Assembly: GCF_000425185.1 (NCBI RefSeq)
Contig: NZ_AULH01000011.1
Span: 62,001-126,000 of the forward strand
Origin: Pleomorphomonas koreensis DSM 23070
GTDB taxonomy: Bacteria > Pseudomonadota > Alphaproteobacteria > Rhizobiales > Pleomorphomonadaceae
DNA: 64,000 bases
Reading direction: 5' to 3'
Numbering within the stretch: the stretch's first letter is position 1; every line of letters begins with the position of its first letter. A model generated the notes under the pieces. The model searched no databases. It was not told where the DNA came from and saw only the letters and a list, made by a program, of their open reading frames with translations. A program made the translations under genes and the position numbers. Of this stretch, positions 1-8,099 are shown piece by piece.

Positions 1-334
1 GGTGTTCACCGAGGTCGAGCGCCAGCGTTCGGACCGGCGGCACAACCGCGCCGCGTCCTACGCCAAGCGCTTCGCCGCCAAGGAGGCTTGCTCCAAGGCA
101 CTCGGCACCGGCATCCGCATGGGCGTCAACTGGCGCGAGATGGGCGTCGTCAACCTGCCGACCGGCCAGCCGACCATGCGGCTGGAAGGCTCGGCGGCGG
201 CGCGCCTCGCGGCCTTGACGCCGGCGGGCCTCAAGCCGCGCATCGATGTCACCATCACCGACGACTATCCGCTGGCCCAGGCGTTCGTGGTGATCTCGGC
301 CTGGCCGCCCGACTGGCCGGGCACGACGGCGTGA
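1..334 (+). CDS. acpS: Holo-[acyl-carrier-protein] synthase, 5' end cut by window edge
   Basis: Transfers 4'-phosphopantetheine from CoA to the conserved serine of acyl carrier protein, activating it for fatty acid synthesis. The visible part is about 110 residues and carries the family signature [18 protein letters not shown], whose Glu and Lys lie in the Mg/CoA site. The reading frame is open to the first base and the family's N-terminal metal-binding Asp segment is absent, so roughly 25-50 residues lie upstream of the window; the GTG at position 2 is an internal Val codon. It is followed by lepB, rnc and era on the same strand, the usual alphaproteobacterial order. Confidence 0.93.
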   Translation, partial: VFTEVERQRSDRRHNRAASYAKRFAAKEACSKALGTGIRMGVNWREMGVVNLPTGQPTMRLEGSAAARLAALTPAGLKPRIDVTITDDYPLAQAFVVISAWPPDWPGTTA

Positions 335-483
335 TCGCCACAATTCGGCTCGCTTTTCCGCTTTTCGTTGCGCCGCCGGTGCCGCTCCGATAAAAGGCGC
401 CGAGATCCGGGCCGCCGCAGGCCGGCCGCTTCGGCGCCGGCGAACGAGGTGATCGGATACCACTCCGATGGAAGGGCGGCCAA

Positions 484-1239
484 ATGTCGGCAACCAAACA
501 GAAGGCGGAATCGAAGGACGGTATGTGGGAGACGATCAAGGTCATCGTCGAGGCGCTGCTGCTGGCGCTTGTCGTGCGCACCTTCCTGTTCCAGCCGTTT
601 TCGATCCCCTCGGGTTCGATGATGCACACGCTGCTGGTCGGCGACTACCTGTTCGTGTCGAAATACTCCTACGGCTACAGCAAGTACTCCTTCCCCTTCG
701 GCCTCGGTCCCTTCGACGGCCGTATCTGGGCGAGCGCCCCCAAGGCCGGCGATATCGTGGTGTTCAAGCTGCCGGCCGACCACTCCACCGACTACATCAA
801 GCGCGTCATCGGCCTGCCGGGTGACCGCGTCCAGATGAAGGGCGGCGTGCTCTATCTCAACGGCGAGCCGGTGAAGCACGAATACACCGGCGACTTCGTC
901 GAGAAGGACGCCTTCGGCCGCGACATCACCGCCAAGATCTGGCGCGAGACGCTGCCGAACGGCGTCTCCTACGACACGCTCGACATGGGCACCACGGCCG
1001 GCGACGATACCCGCGAGTTCGAAGTCCCGCCGGGCCACTATTTCATGATGGGCGACAACCGCGACAATTCCGCCGACAGCCGCATCGACGGCTCCGGCGT
1101 CGGCTACGTGCCGTTCGACCATCTGGTCGGCAAGGCGCAGGTCATCTTCTTCTCCATCGACGAGAGCGCCAAGCCCTGGATGTTCTGGACCTGGCCGTGG
1201 ACGGTGCGCGTCGACCGCATGTTCACCATGCTGAACTGA
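484..1239 (+). CDS. lepB: Signal peptidase I
   Basis: Membrane serine protease that removes signal peptides from exported proteins at the periplasmic face of the inner membrane. 251 residues. One N-terminal membrane segment (about residues 18-36) is followed at once by the catalytic motif PSGSMMHTL with nucleophile Ser45, then DYIKRVIGLPGD with the general-base Lys106, and the late box GDNRDNSADSR, all diagnostic of family S26. The single N-terminal anchor matches alphaproteobacterial LepB; the E. coli enzyme has two. It ends 3 bases before rnc, so the two are almost certainly cotranscribed. Confidence 0.96.
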   Translation: MSATKQKAESKDGMWETIKVIVEALLLALVVRTFLFQPFSIPSGSMMHTLLVGDYLFVSKYSYGYSKYSFPFGLGPFDGRIWASAPKAGDIVVFKLPADHSTDYIKRVIGLPGDRVQMKGGVLYLNGEPVKHEYTGDFVEKDAFGRDITAKIWRETLPNGVSYDTLDMGTTAGDDTREFEVPPGHYFMMGDNRDNSADSRIDGSGVGYVPFDHLVGKAQVIFFSIDESAKPWMFWTWPWTVRVDRMFTMLN

Positions 1240-1242
1240 TCC

Positions 1243-1938
1243 ATGAACACCCATCAGGCACAGGTTCTGGAGGCGCTCGAAGGGCGTCTCCGCTACCGTT
1301 TCAAAGATCGCGCCGGCCTCCTGCGCGCGCTTACCCACCGGAGCGCCGTGCCCGGCGACCAGGTGGCGCACGAGAGCTACCAGCGGCATGAATTCCTCGG
1401 CGACCGCGTGCTGGCGCTGGTGGTGGCCGAGATGCTGTTTGCCGCCTACCCGCGCGAGGAGGAGGGCGATCTCGCCCGCCGCCTCAACCAGCTCGTCCGC
1501 CGCGAGACCTGCGCCGAGGTGGCGGCCGAACTCGATCTCGGCTCGGTGGTGCGGCTCGGCGCCGGCGAGCGCCAGTCCGGCGGCCGCCGCAAGGAGGCGA
1601 TTCTCGGCGACGTGGCCGAGGCGGTGATCGCCGCCATCTACCTCGACGGCGGCTTCGAGGCGGCCAGGGACTTCGTTCTCGGCAACTGGAAGCCGCGCAT
1701 GGAGAAGCTGACCGGCTCCCTGCGCGACCCCAAGACGCTGCTCCAGGAATGGGCGCAGGGCCGCGGGCAGGGGCTTCCGGTCTATACGATCGTCGAGCGC
1801 TCCGGCCCCGACCACGCGCCGGTGTTCCGCGTCGTCGTCACCATCGACGGCGAGACGGTCGGCGAAGGGCAGGGCAAGTCGAAGCGCGACGCCGAGCAGG
1901 CTGCCGCCGCCGAGGCGCTGGAGAAAAAGGCGGGATAA
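1243..1938 (+). CDS. rnc: Ribonuclease III
   Basis: Double-strand-specific endoribonuclease that processes rRNA precursors and structured mRNAs. 231 residues: N-terminal RNase III domain and C-terminal dsRNA-binding domain (about residues 160-228, ending in a KSKRDAEQAAAAEAL helix). Metal ligands are conserved: Glu50 and Asp54 in HEFLGDRVL, and the Asp/Glu of ILGDVAEAVIAA. The usual NERLEFLGD box is changed just before Glu50 (YQRHEFLGD). The YQR form occurs in alphaproteobacteria, while the His at the usual Leu is less common. The start lies 3 bases after lepB. Unlike the common arrangement, era is not adjacent: an acyltransferase gene lies between. Confidence 0.95.
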   Translation: MNTHQAQVLEALEGRLRYRFKDRAGLLRALTHRSAVPGDQVAHESYQRHEFLGDRVLALVVAEMLFAAYPREEEGDLARRLNQLVRRETCAEVAAELDLGSVVRLGAGERQSGGRRKEAILGDVAEAVIAAIYLDGGFEAARDFVLGNWKPRMEKLTGSLRDPKTLLQEWAQGRGQGLPVYTIVERSGPDHAPVFRVVVTIDGETVGEGQGKSKRDAEQAAAAEALEKKAG

Positions 1939-2047
1939 CGCCCAACCCGGCGGGCGGCCAGCGTGCCGCCGCGTCCGGCAGCGGGAAGGACGCAATTCCC
2001 GCCGCCCCGGTAAGCCGTTCGTAACCGGACATTTCCATAATGTTTCG

Positions 2048-3115
2048 ATGGATAGGGCGGTCATCAGGTCGGAACGGCAAGGCGGCGAGGACGCCCTTCG
2101 CGTGCTGTGCTTCCTGGCGATCGTCGTGCTGCACGCCAACGCCGCCGGCAGCTTCGATCATGTCCCGCTGACCGGATTCGTCGCGGACGAACTCTCACGC
2201 TTTGCCGTGCCGTGCTTCTTCCTGCTGTCGAGCTACCACTGGAAAAGCCTTGATGCCGGGCCTCTGACGAAGAGGCTGATCGACCGGGTGGGGCCGGCCT
2301 TCCTGTTCTGGCTGATCGTCTACAACCTTGCCGCCTATTGCGGCTTCCTCGATCCCAAGCTGAAAGGCGATCTGCCCTCGCCGACATGGCTGCTCACCGG
2401 GGGAGCCGGCTATCATCTGTGGTTCCTACCGGCGCTGGTGATGGGCGCGGTGATCGTGGCGCTCTTTCATCGCCGGGGCAGGGCGTTCGCCCTGCGCGCC
2501 ACGGCATCGCTGCTGGTCGTCGGCATTCTGGTCGGCGCCTACGGCTCCTGGCTTTTCGGAGGCAGCACCCCGCATATCCTGTTCAGGAACGGCCTGCTGT
2601 TTTCTCCGTTCTTCCTGATGATGGGCGTCGTTCTGAAGGACGGCTGGGCGAGCCGGACAAGCGTGTCCGTCCTCGCTCTCTCCGCCACGGCATTCGCCGG
2701 TTTGCAGGTGGCGGAAGGGCTGCTGACGGGGCGCTTCCCGCTGGGGCACGACTTCGGCTTCGCAACGGCCGGATTCGCGCTGTCCGTCACTCTTCTCGCC
2801 CTGCGGTGGAAGGGACACAGCGCCGTTCTGGCCGCCCTCGGCAAGGCCAGCTTCGGCGCCTATCTCGTCCACGCGCTGCTGATGGCCGGGGCGATGCGGA
2901 CGCCGCTGGCACAAAGACCGCTGATGCTGATCCTCGGCGTCGCCGCCGGCAGCCTGATCGTGTCGCTGGCGTGCCAGCCGCTCCTTGCCCGCCTCGGCTG
3001 GCCAGGATCTCGGGAGCATCCGCTCCGCACGAGAGGCGCGGGAGAAACCGCGCCGATCGCCGGGCCGGAGGCGATGGCAGCCGACGGACTGGACACATCG
3101 GCCACAAAGCTCTAG
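2048..3115 (+). CDS. Acyltransferase family 3 membrane protein
   Basis: Integral membrane protein of 355 residues resembling the acyltransferase-3 / OafA-NodX family, which O-acylates glycans and other envelope molecules from the cytoplasmic face. It starts with the family pattern LRVLCFLAIVVLHAN (helix with conserved His) and RFAVPCFFLLSSY, and continues through about ten hydrophobic helices with short loops. The C-terminal about 40 residues are hydrophilic. The substrate cannot be predicted. It lies between rnc and era, normally neighbours, with 109 bases before it and 36 after, and has no convincing Shine-Dalgarno. This looks like a lineage-specific insertion in a housekeeping operon. Confidence 0.8.
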   Translation: MDRAVIRSERQGGEDALRVLCFLAIVVLHANAAGSFDHVPLTGFVADELSRFAVPCFFLLSSYHWKSLDAGPLTKRLIDRVGPAFLFWLIVYNLAAYCGFLDPKLKGDLPSPTWLLTGGAGYHLWFLPALVMGAVIVALFHRRGRAFALRATASLLVVGILVGAYGSWLFGGSTPHILFRNGLLFSPFFLMMGVVLKDGWASRTSVSVLALSATAFAGLQVAEGLLTGRFPLGHDFGFATAGFALSVTLLALRWKGHSAVLAALGKASFGAYLVHALLMAGAMRTPLAQRPLMLILGVAAGSLIVSLACQPLLARLGWPGSREHPLRTRGAGETAPIAGPEAMAADGLDTSATKL

Positions 3116-3151
3116 TCCACGCAGGAATCCTCCTACGGAGAGAGAGACGCG

Positions 3152-4078
3152 ATGACCGACGCCCCCGCTCCCGCCGCTGACGCGCCCACCCGCGCCGGCT
3201 TCGTCGCGCTGATCGGCGCCCCCAACGCCGGCAAGTCGACGCTGCTCAACCGTCTGGTCGGGGCCAAGGTGTCGATCGTCAGCCACAAGGTGCAGACGAC
3301 GCGCGCCATCATGCGCGGCATCGCCATGCACGGTTCGTCGCAGGTGGTGTTTGTCGACACGCCCGGCATCTTTGCGCCGAAGCGGCGGCTTGATCGCGCC
3401 ATGGTCGACACCGCCTGGTCGGGTGCCGCCGATGCCGACATCGTCGGCCTGCTGATCGACGCCAAGCGCGGTCTTGCCGAGGAGGTGACGCAGGTGGTCG
3501 ACAAGCTCGGCGAGCTGCGGCACCCCAAGGTAATGATCCTCAACAAGATTGACACCGTGAAGCGTGACAGCCTGCTGGCGCTCGCCGCCGACCTCAACGC
3601 CCGCGTCGGCTTCGAGGCGACGTTCATGGTGTCGGCGCTGAACGGCTCCGGCACCGACGACCTGCTCGCCCATCTGGCGGCGCGCGTGCCCGAGGGGCCG
3701 TGGCTCTATCCGGAAGACCAGATCTCCGACCTGCCGATGCGCATGCTGGCCGCCGAGATCACCCGCGAGAAGGTGTTCCTGCGCCTGCACGACGAGTTGC
3801 CCTATTCCTCCACCGTCGAGACCGACCAGTGGAAGGATCAGAAGGATGGTTCGGCCCGCATCGAGCAGACCATCTTCGTCGAGCGCGAAAGCCAGAAGAA
3901 GATCGTGCTGGGCAAGGGCGGCGAGACCGTCAAGGCCATCTCCATGGCCGCTCGCAAGGAACTGATCGACATTCTGGAGCGGCCGGTGCACCTCTTCGTC
4001 TACGTCAAGGTGCGCGAGAACTGGGCCGACGATCCCGAACGCTACCGCGAAATGGGACTGAACTTCCCGAGACGGTGA
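3152..4078 (+). CDS. era: GTPase Era
   Basis: Essential Ras-like GTPase that binds the 3' end of 16S rRNA and acts in 30S subunit maturation. 308 residues. G1 P-loop GAPNAGKST at residues 22-30, G2 in the KVQTTRAIMRG segment, G3 DTPG, G4 NKID, then a C-terminal KH RNA-binding domain with GKGGETVKAIS. The ATG is preceded by a GGAGAGAGAG Shine-Dalgarno. recO, which often follows era in Rhizobiales, is not here; a long gap and a divergent set of accessory genes follow. Confidence 0.96.
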   Translation: MTDAPAPAADAPTRAGFVALIGAPNAGKSTLLNRLVGAKVSIVSHKVQTTRAIMRGIAMHGSSQVVFVDTPGIFAPKRRLDRAMVDTAWSGAADADIVGLLIDAKRGLAEEVTQVVDKLGELRHPKVMILNKIDTVKRDSLLALAADLNARVGFEATFMVSALNGSGTDDLLAHLAARVPEGPWLYPEDQISDLPMRMLAAEITREKVFLRLHDELPYSSTVETDQWKDQKDGSARIEQTIFVERESQKKIVLGKGGETVKAISMAARKELIDILERPVHLFVYVKVRENWADDPERYREMGLNFPRR

Positions 4079-4501
4079 GGGAAGGGGAGTGCCCGCGGGC
4101 GCCTCCATCCTCTGCGGCAAGATGGGCGCCATCTCCGGTCCGGGGTAGTGGGCCTCGGCGGCGCTTGGCGCGTATTCCATTTATAAAATAAATATATAGC
4201 CGTCGTATTCACGTGGGAAGGCTGGCCTCGGACGGGTCGCCGGGAAGCGGATATCGGCCCTCTGCCGGCCGGAAAGCCCGGCGCTGCCGCCTTCGCTCCC
4301 AGGTGCCGGCAGAACGCTTTGCCCTGGCGGTTTTCCCACCGCTGATGTCATCCGCTTCTCCTCCGGCTGCCGTCCGCCTCTGTCCCCTCTCTTGTCCTGA
4401 GTGGCCGGAAATCAGCCCGATATCCTGTCCATGTGGACAGAACGCCCCGAATCCGGCCCATCCGCATGGCCGGATATGGTTCTGCCGGCTGAAATTCATT
4501 C

Positions 4502-4530
4502 TTGACATCGCTGTCACAACCTGATTTTCT
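4502..4530 (+). promoter_or_regulatory. Predicted promoter of the LacI-family gene
   Basis: A perfect -35 TTGACA (4502-4507), a 17-base spacer ending in the extended -10 dinucleotide TG, and a weak -10 TTTTCT (4525-4530). The -35 box is built into the first operator and the second operator begins 9 bases after the -10, so a bound repressor would block both polymerase binding and clearance. Inferred from sequence only. Confidence 0.55.
4503..4516. promoter_or_regulatory. Palindromic LacI-type operator 1
   Basis: TGACATCGCTGTCA: half-sites TGACA/TGTCA around a 4-base centre containing CG, the typical architecture of LacI-family operators. It overlaps the predicted -35 box. It is the exact reverse complement of the second site at 4539-4552. 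Probably the binding site of the regulator encoded directly downstream (autoregulation). Confidence 0.75.
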
Positions 4531-4538
4531 GCTGCACG

Positions 4539-4552
4539 TGACAGCGATGTCA
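4539..4552. promoter_or_regulatory. Palindromic LacI-type operator 2
   Basis: TGACAGCGATGTCA, the exact inverted copy of operator 1, centred 36 bases downstream of it and 24 bases before the lacI start codon. Two sites this close could allow cooperative binding or a tight roadblock. Confidence 0.75.
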
Positions 4553-4575
4553 GGCAATCGGCCGGGGAGGGGTGA

Positions 4576-5601
4576 TTGGTCACGTTGAAGGATGTCGCCC
4601 GCGAGGCGGGGGTGTCGCCGAAGACCGTATCGCGCGTCGTCAACGACGATCCGGCCGTCAACACCGGGACGCGCGAGGCTGTGGCGGCGATCATCAAGCG
4701 CATGCACTACGTGCCCGACCACGCGGCCCGCATGATGCGCATGTCGCATTCCTCCGTCGTCGGCCTGATGACCGACGTGGTGGCGACCACGCCCTACTCG
4801 GTGGACATCGTGCGCGGCACGCAGGCGGCGCTCAGGGAGCAGGCGCGCACCATGCTGATCGCCAGCACCGACGGCGATCCCGAGCAGGAGCAGGAGTACT
4901 GGCAGGTGTTCCGCGCCCACAAGGTCGCCGGTGTCGTCTACGCCACCATGTTCCATCGCCCGGTGGACATCGGCACGCCGGATTTCGAGCGTGGCATCGT
5001 GCTCGCCAACTGCTATTCGGCGCGCCGCAGCCATCCCTCCGTGGTGCCCGACGACGAGGGCGGCGGCTATACGCAGGCCCGCCATCTGATCGAGCTGGGC
5101 CACCGGCGCATCGGCATCGTGTCGCTGAGCCCGGTGCTGCGCGCCACGGTGCTGCGCGGCGCCGGCTATCGCACGGCCTTTGCCGAGGGCGGCATTTCCT
5201 ACGACACCTCGCTCGACGTGCCGGGCTTCATCGGCCGGCCGGACGGGGGCGAGGACCTCGTCGCCTATGATGCGACGCTCGGCCTGTTGCGCCGTCCCGA
5301 CCGCCCCACCGCCATCATCTGCGGCAACGACCAGATCGCCGTGCAGGTCTACGCCGCCGCCGCGACGCTCGGCCTGTCGGTGCCGGACGACCTCTCGGTG
5401 ATGGGCTTCGACGACATGACGGTGATCACCCGCACCCTGAGGCCGATGCTGACCTCGGTGGCGCTGCCCTATTTCGAGATCGGTCGCATCGCCGTCGAGC
5501 AGCTTGCCCGGCTCAACCGCGAAACCGGAGGCGTGGTGACGCCGCAGACGCTGGTGCCCTGTCCGCTGGTGGCCCGCCAGTCCTGCCGGCAGGTCGCCTA
5601 G
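4576..5601 (+). CDS. LacI-family transcriptional regulator
   Basis: 341 residues, the standard length of the family. N-terminal helix-turn-helix (residues 1-25, TLKDVAREAGVSPKTVSRVVN) and hinge helix, then a periplasmic-binding-protein-like effector domain with the usual HRRIGIVSLSP and VMGFDDM segments. The start is TTG, supported by a GGGGAGGGG Shine-Dalgarno and a perfect fit to the family N-terminus. The twin operators upstream suggest autorepression. No sugar transporter or catabolic operon is adjacent, so the effector and targets are unknown; the downstream ygiD-like gene may or may not be in the regulon. Confidence 0.93.
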   Translation: MVTLKDVAREAGVSPKTVSRVVNDDPAVNTGTREAVAAIIKRMHYVPDHAARMMRMSHSSVVGLMTDVVATTPYSVDIVRGTQAALREQARTMLIASTDGDPEQEQEYWQVFRAHKVAGVVYATMFHRPVDIGTPDFERGIVLANCYSARRSHPSVVPDDEGGGYTQARHLIELGHRRIGIVSLSPVLRATVLRGAGYRTAFAEGGISYDTSLDVPGFIGRPDGGEDLVAYDATLGLLRRPDRPTAIICGNDQIAVQVYAAAATLGLSVPDDLSVMGFDDMTVITRTLRPMLTSVALPYFEIGRIAVEQLARLNRETGGVVTPQTLVPCPLVARQSCRQVA

Positions 5602-5610
5602 ATGCTGGAC

Positions 5611-5654
5611 GCAATTCCGGGCGCAAAACCGGTGCCCACTTTTGCTGGAATTGC
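5611..5654. repeat. Intergenic dyad element with GCAATTCC/GGAATTGC ends
   Basis: Two nested inverted arms: GCAATTCC (5611-5618) with GGAATTGC (5647-5654), and GCAAAA (5623-5628) with TTTTGC (5640-5645), around a CCGGTGCCCAC centre. The sequence resembles a short interspersed palindrome I recall as common in Rhizobiales intergenic regions. It begins 10 bases after the lacI stop codon and could act as a transcript-end hairpin. Only one copy lies in this window. Confidence 0.6.
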
Positions 5655-5813
5655 TTTCGCACCGATCGTTCACTTTTATCGAACGTAATGACGACCGGAC
5701 GCCGACTTGTTCCACGCAGGCCGTACGCTTAAATCCTGATCGAAACTGGCCGCCCTGACGCGGCCGCGCCTGGACCCCTGCGAGGGCGGGGTTCCCGAAA
5801 GGATGGTTCGATC

Positions 5814-6626
5814 ATGGCCGCGCTCGGTCACCCCTTTGCCGATCTTCCCGTCAGCCCGCGCATGCCGGCGCTGTTCGTCGGCCACGGCAGCCCGATGAAT
5901 GCCATCGAGGACACGCCTTACAGCCGAACCTGGCGCGAGCTGGGTGCCCGCCTGCCGGTGCCGAAGGCGATCCTCGTCGTCTCCGCCCACTGGATGACGC
6001 GCGGCGTCACGCTGGTACACGTCAAGGAGCACCCGGTCACCATCCACGATTTCGGCGGCTTCCCCGACGAGTTGTTCGCCCAGCGCTATCCGGCGCCGGG
6101 CGCCCCCGGCTATGCCGAGGCAACCATCGATCTGGTCAAGAACCACCACATCGAGCCGGACGAGCGCTGGGGCCTCGATCATGGCGCCTGGTCTGTGCTG
6201 ATCCAGATGTTCCCGAAGGCCGACATCCCCGTTTACCAGCTGTCGATCGACCTCAGCTGCTCGCCGGAGGAGCATTTCGCGCTGGCTCAGGAGCTGAAGG
6301 CGCTGCGCGAGCGCGGCGTGATGATCATCGGCTCGGGCAACCTCGTGCACAACCTCCGGACCATCGCCTGGGGCGGCGGCCCGGCCTACGACTGGGCCGA
6401 GGAGTTCGATGCCCGCATGGCCGAGGCGATCGGCAAGGGCGACTACCGGGCCGTCGTCGAGGCGCCGAAGCTTGGCCGCATCGCCCGGTTGTCGCACCCG
6501 TCGCTGGAGCATTTCTTCCCGGCGCTCTATCCGCTGGCCGTCGCCGACAAGGCCGACGAACTGAGCTTCTTCAACGAAGGCATCGACCTCGGTTCGATCT
6601 CCATGCGATCCTTCATGCTGGCTTGA
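5814..6626 (+). CDS. ygiD: YgiD-type extradiol dioxygenase (LigB superfamily, 4,5-DOPA dioxygenase family)
   Basis: 270 residues matching the class III extradiol dioxygenase family represented by E. coli YgiD, which opens the ring of L-DOPA and similar catechols. The family's metal-binding histidines are present: His24 in LFVGHGSPMN, His59 in VVSAHWM, and the later GSGNLVHNLR and LSHPSLEHF segments. A GAAAGGA Shine-Dalgarno precedes the ATG. It is followed 51 bases later by a nitrilase-family gene on the same strand. The physiological substrate in bacteria is generally uncertain. Confidence 0.9.
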   Translation: MAALGHPFADLPVSPRMPALFVGHGSPMNAIEDTPYSRTWRELGARLPVPKAILVVSAHWMTRGVTLVHVKEHPVTIHDFGGFPDELFAQRYPAPGAPGYAEATIDLVKNHHIEPDERWGLDHGAWSVLIQMFPKADIPVYQLSIDLSCSPEEHFALAQELKALRERGVMIIGSGNLVHNLRTIAWGGGPAYDWAEEFDARMAEAIGKGDYRAVVEAPKLGRIARLSHPSLEHFFPALYPLAVADKADELSFFNEGIDLGSISMRSFMLA

Positions 6627-6677
6627 CGCCAACGCCGCTGGCGGCCGAAACTGGGTCGCTTGTCAGCGGAGAAGGCC

Positions 6678-7481
6678 ATGACTGCCAATCGACTGCGCAT
6701 CGCGCTGGCTCAGATCATGGCCGGTGCCGACATCGATGCCTTGGTCGGCCGGGCGGCCGGCGAGGGCGCCGACGTCATCGTTTTCCCCGAAATGTTCTCC
6801 AACGGCTACGCCGGCTTCGATCCGGCCGACCCGGCTGCCCGCGCCGCCTGGGTCGCGGCTGCCGAACCGCTTGACGACGCCTTCGTCGGGCGCTTTCGCG
6901 ATGCCGCCCGCCGGCATGGCATAGCCGTGGTCGCGACGCTGCTCGAGCGCGCCGCACCGAAGCCGTTCAACGCGGCGCTGCTGATCGATGCTGCCGGCGA
7001 CATCGTCCTGCACCAGCGCAAGCGCCATATCTGCTTCTTCGGCCCGCCGGAGGAAGCCTGCGCCGCCGGAGAGCGCTCGGCGGTGGCCCGTCTTCGGACC
7101 GCGGCGGGCGAGGTGGCCATCGGCCTGATGATCTGCATGGACCGCGAATACCCGGATGTGGCCGCCGATCTCGTCCAGCAGGGCGCCGAGGTGGTGCTCA
7201 TTCCCAACAGTTGCCCGCTGCACGACGATCCCGATATCGGCGACGTGCGGCTCTGCGGCCTGCGCGCCATGGCCTTCGAGACTGTCATGGCGATGGCGGT
7301 CGCCAACTATCCGGCGCCGAAGGACGACGGCCATTCGGCGATCGTCGATCCCCTCGGCCGCATCGTGGCGATGGGCGATGCGGCGCCCGGCCTCGTCTTC
7401 GGCGACATCGATCTCGCGGCGCTGCGGCGCTTGCAGGAGAGCGAATGGTTCCGCCGGGCGCCGATGCCCGCCGACCGCTGA
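6678..7481 (+). CDS. Carbon-nitrogen hydrolase (nitrilase superfamily)
   Basis: Amidase of the nitrilase superfamily, 267 residues from the ATG. The catalytic triad is visible: Glu38 in VIVFPEMFSNGY, Lys115 in HQRKRHI, and nucleophile Cys153 in LMICMDREYPD. I chose ATG 6678 because GGAGAAGG lies 3 bases upstream; an in-frame TTG at 6660 would contain that site. The branch of the family (N-carbamoylputrescine, omega-amide or other amide hydrolysis) cannot be assigned from sequence alone. It follows ygiD on the same strand and may be cotranscribed. Confidence 0.88.
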   Translation: MTANRLRIALAQIMAGADIDALVGRAAGEGADVIVFPEMFSNGYAGFDPADPAARAAWVAAAEPLDDAFVGRFRDAARRHGIAVVATLLERAAPKPFNAALLIDAAGDIVLHQRKRHICFFGPPEEACAAGERSAVARLRTAAGEVAIGLMICMDREYPDVAADLVQQGAEVVLIPNSCPLHDDPDIGDVRLCGLRAMAFETVMAMAVANYPAPKDDGHSAIVDPLGRIVAMGDAAPGLVFGDIDLAALRRLQESEWFRRAPMPADR

Positions 7482-7549
7482 TGGACGGCCGACAGGGGGC
7501 GTTGTAAAGACTCGGGCCGCTTCACGACAACCGCGGCGGCGGGGTTCGC

Positions 7550-8083
7550 ATGGCGCAGATCATTTTCCTGCATGGAGCATCGAGCAGCGGAAAGTCCACG
7601 ATCGCGCGGGCGCTCCAGGCGCGTATCGAGAAGCCGTTCTGGCATATTTCCATCGATCATCTCAGGGACTCCGGCGTCCTGCCGATGAGCCGCTTTCGCA
7701 AGGGCGAGTTCCGCTGGTCGGACGCTAGGGCGGCCTTCTTCGACGGCTTTCACCGATCGCTGAAGGCCTATGCCGATGCGGGGAACAATCTGATCCTGGA
7801 GCATATTCTCGACACGAGCGGCTGGCTGGACACGCTGCGCCGACTGTTGGCGGACCACGACGTGCTGTTTGTCGGCGTTCATTGCCCGCTTGAAGTTCTC
7901 CTCGCGCGGGAGGTGGCGAGGGGAGACAGGCCGCCCGGCAGCGCCAGGCAGGACTACGAGACGATCCATCTCGGAAAGACCTACGACCTTGATATCGACA
8001 CCATCAATGGGGTCGACGCCAATGTCGACAGGGTGCTCGCAGCCTGGCGAAGCGGCTCTCGATCGTCGAGCTTCACCGCGTGA
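7550..8083 (+). CDS. Chloramphenicol phosphotransferase-like P-loop kinase
   Basis: 177-residue P-loop protein with Walker A GASSSGKST (residues 9-17) and the arrangement of the CPT family: SIDHL after the first strand, LILEHIL, VHCPLEVLLAREVARGDR (arginine-rich lid), and a YDLDIDT C-terminal segment. Streptomyces CPT inactivates chloramphenicol by phosphorylating its 3-hydroxyl. Most chromosomal homologues have no proven substrate, so resistance should not be assumed. The gene ends 16 bases before the end of the convergent 2H phosphoesterase gene. Confidence 0.82.
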   Translation: MAQIIFLHGASSSGKSTIARALQARIEKPFWHISIDHLRDSGVLPMSRFRKGEFRWSDARAAFFDGFHRSLKAYADAGNNLILEHILDTSGWLDTLRRLLADHDVLFVGVHCPLEVLLAREVARGDRPPGSARQDYETIHLGKTYDLDIDTINGVDANVDRVLAAWRSGSRSSSFTA

Positions 8084-8099
8084 GACCCCGGCGAGCGAC

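Larger units (their letters stand above)
4079..4575. other. Intergenic region between era and the LacI gene
   Basis: 497 bases without a convincing gene. It holds an AT-rich patch (about 4150-4200) unusual for this GC-rich DNA, a dyad TGTCC-4-GGACA at 4426-4439, and close to the lacI start a promoter overlapped by two matching 14-base operators (annotated separately). A short open frame at about 4213-4524 has no recognisable protein and runs through the operator region, so I do not call it. Confidence 0.6.

Noticed and set aside
265-2139. A long open frame antisense to lepB and rnc
   Set aside because: High-GC DNA produces long antisense frames; the forward genes have clear family motifs and this frame shows only repetitive Arg/Ala/Gly-rich translation.
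4213-4524. Small open frame upstream of lacI
   Set aside because: No recognisable protein, overlaps the promoter and first operator, and has no ribosome site.
7550-8083. Chloramphenicol resistance determinant
   Set aside because: CPT-like kinases without proven substrate are common in chromosomes; the sequence shows the fold, not the drug specificity.
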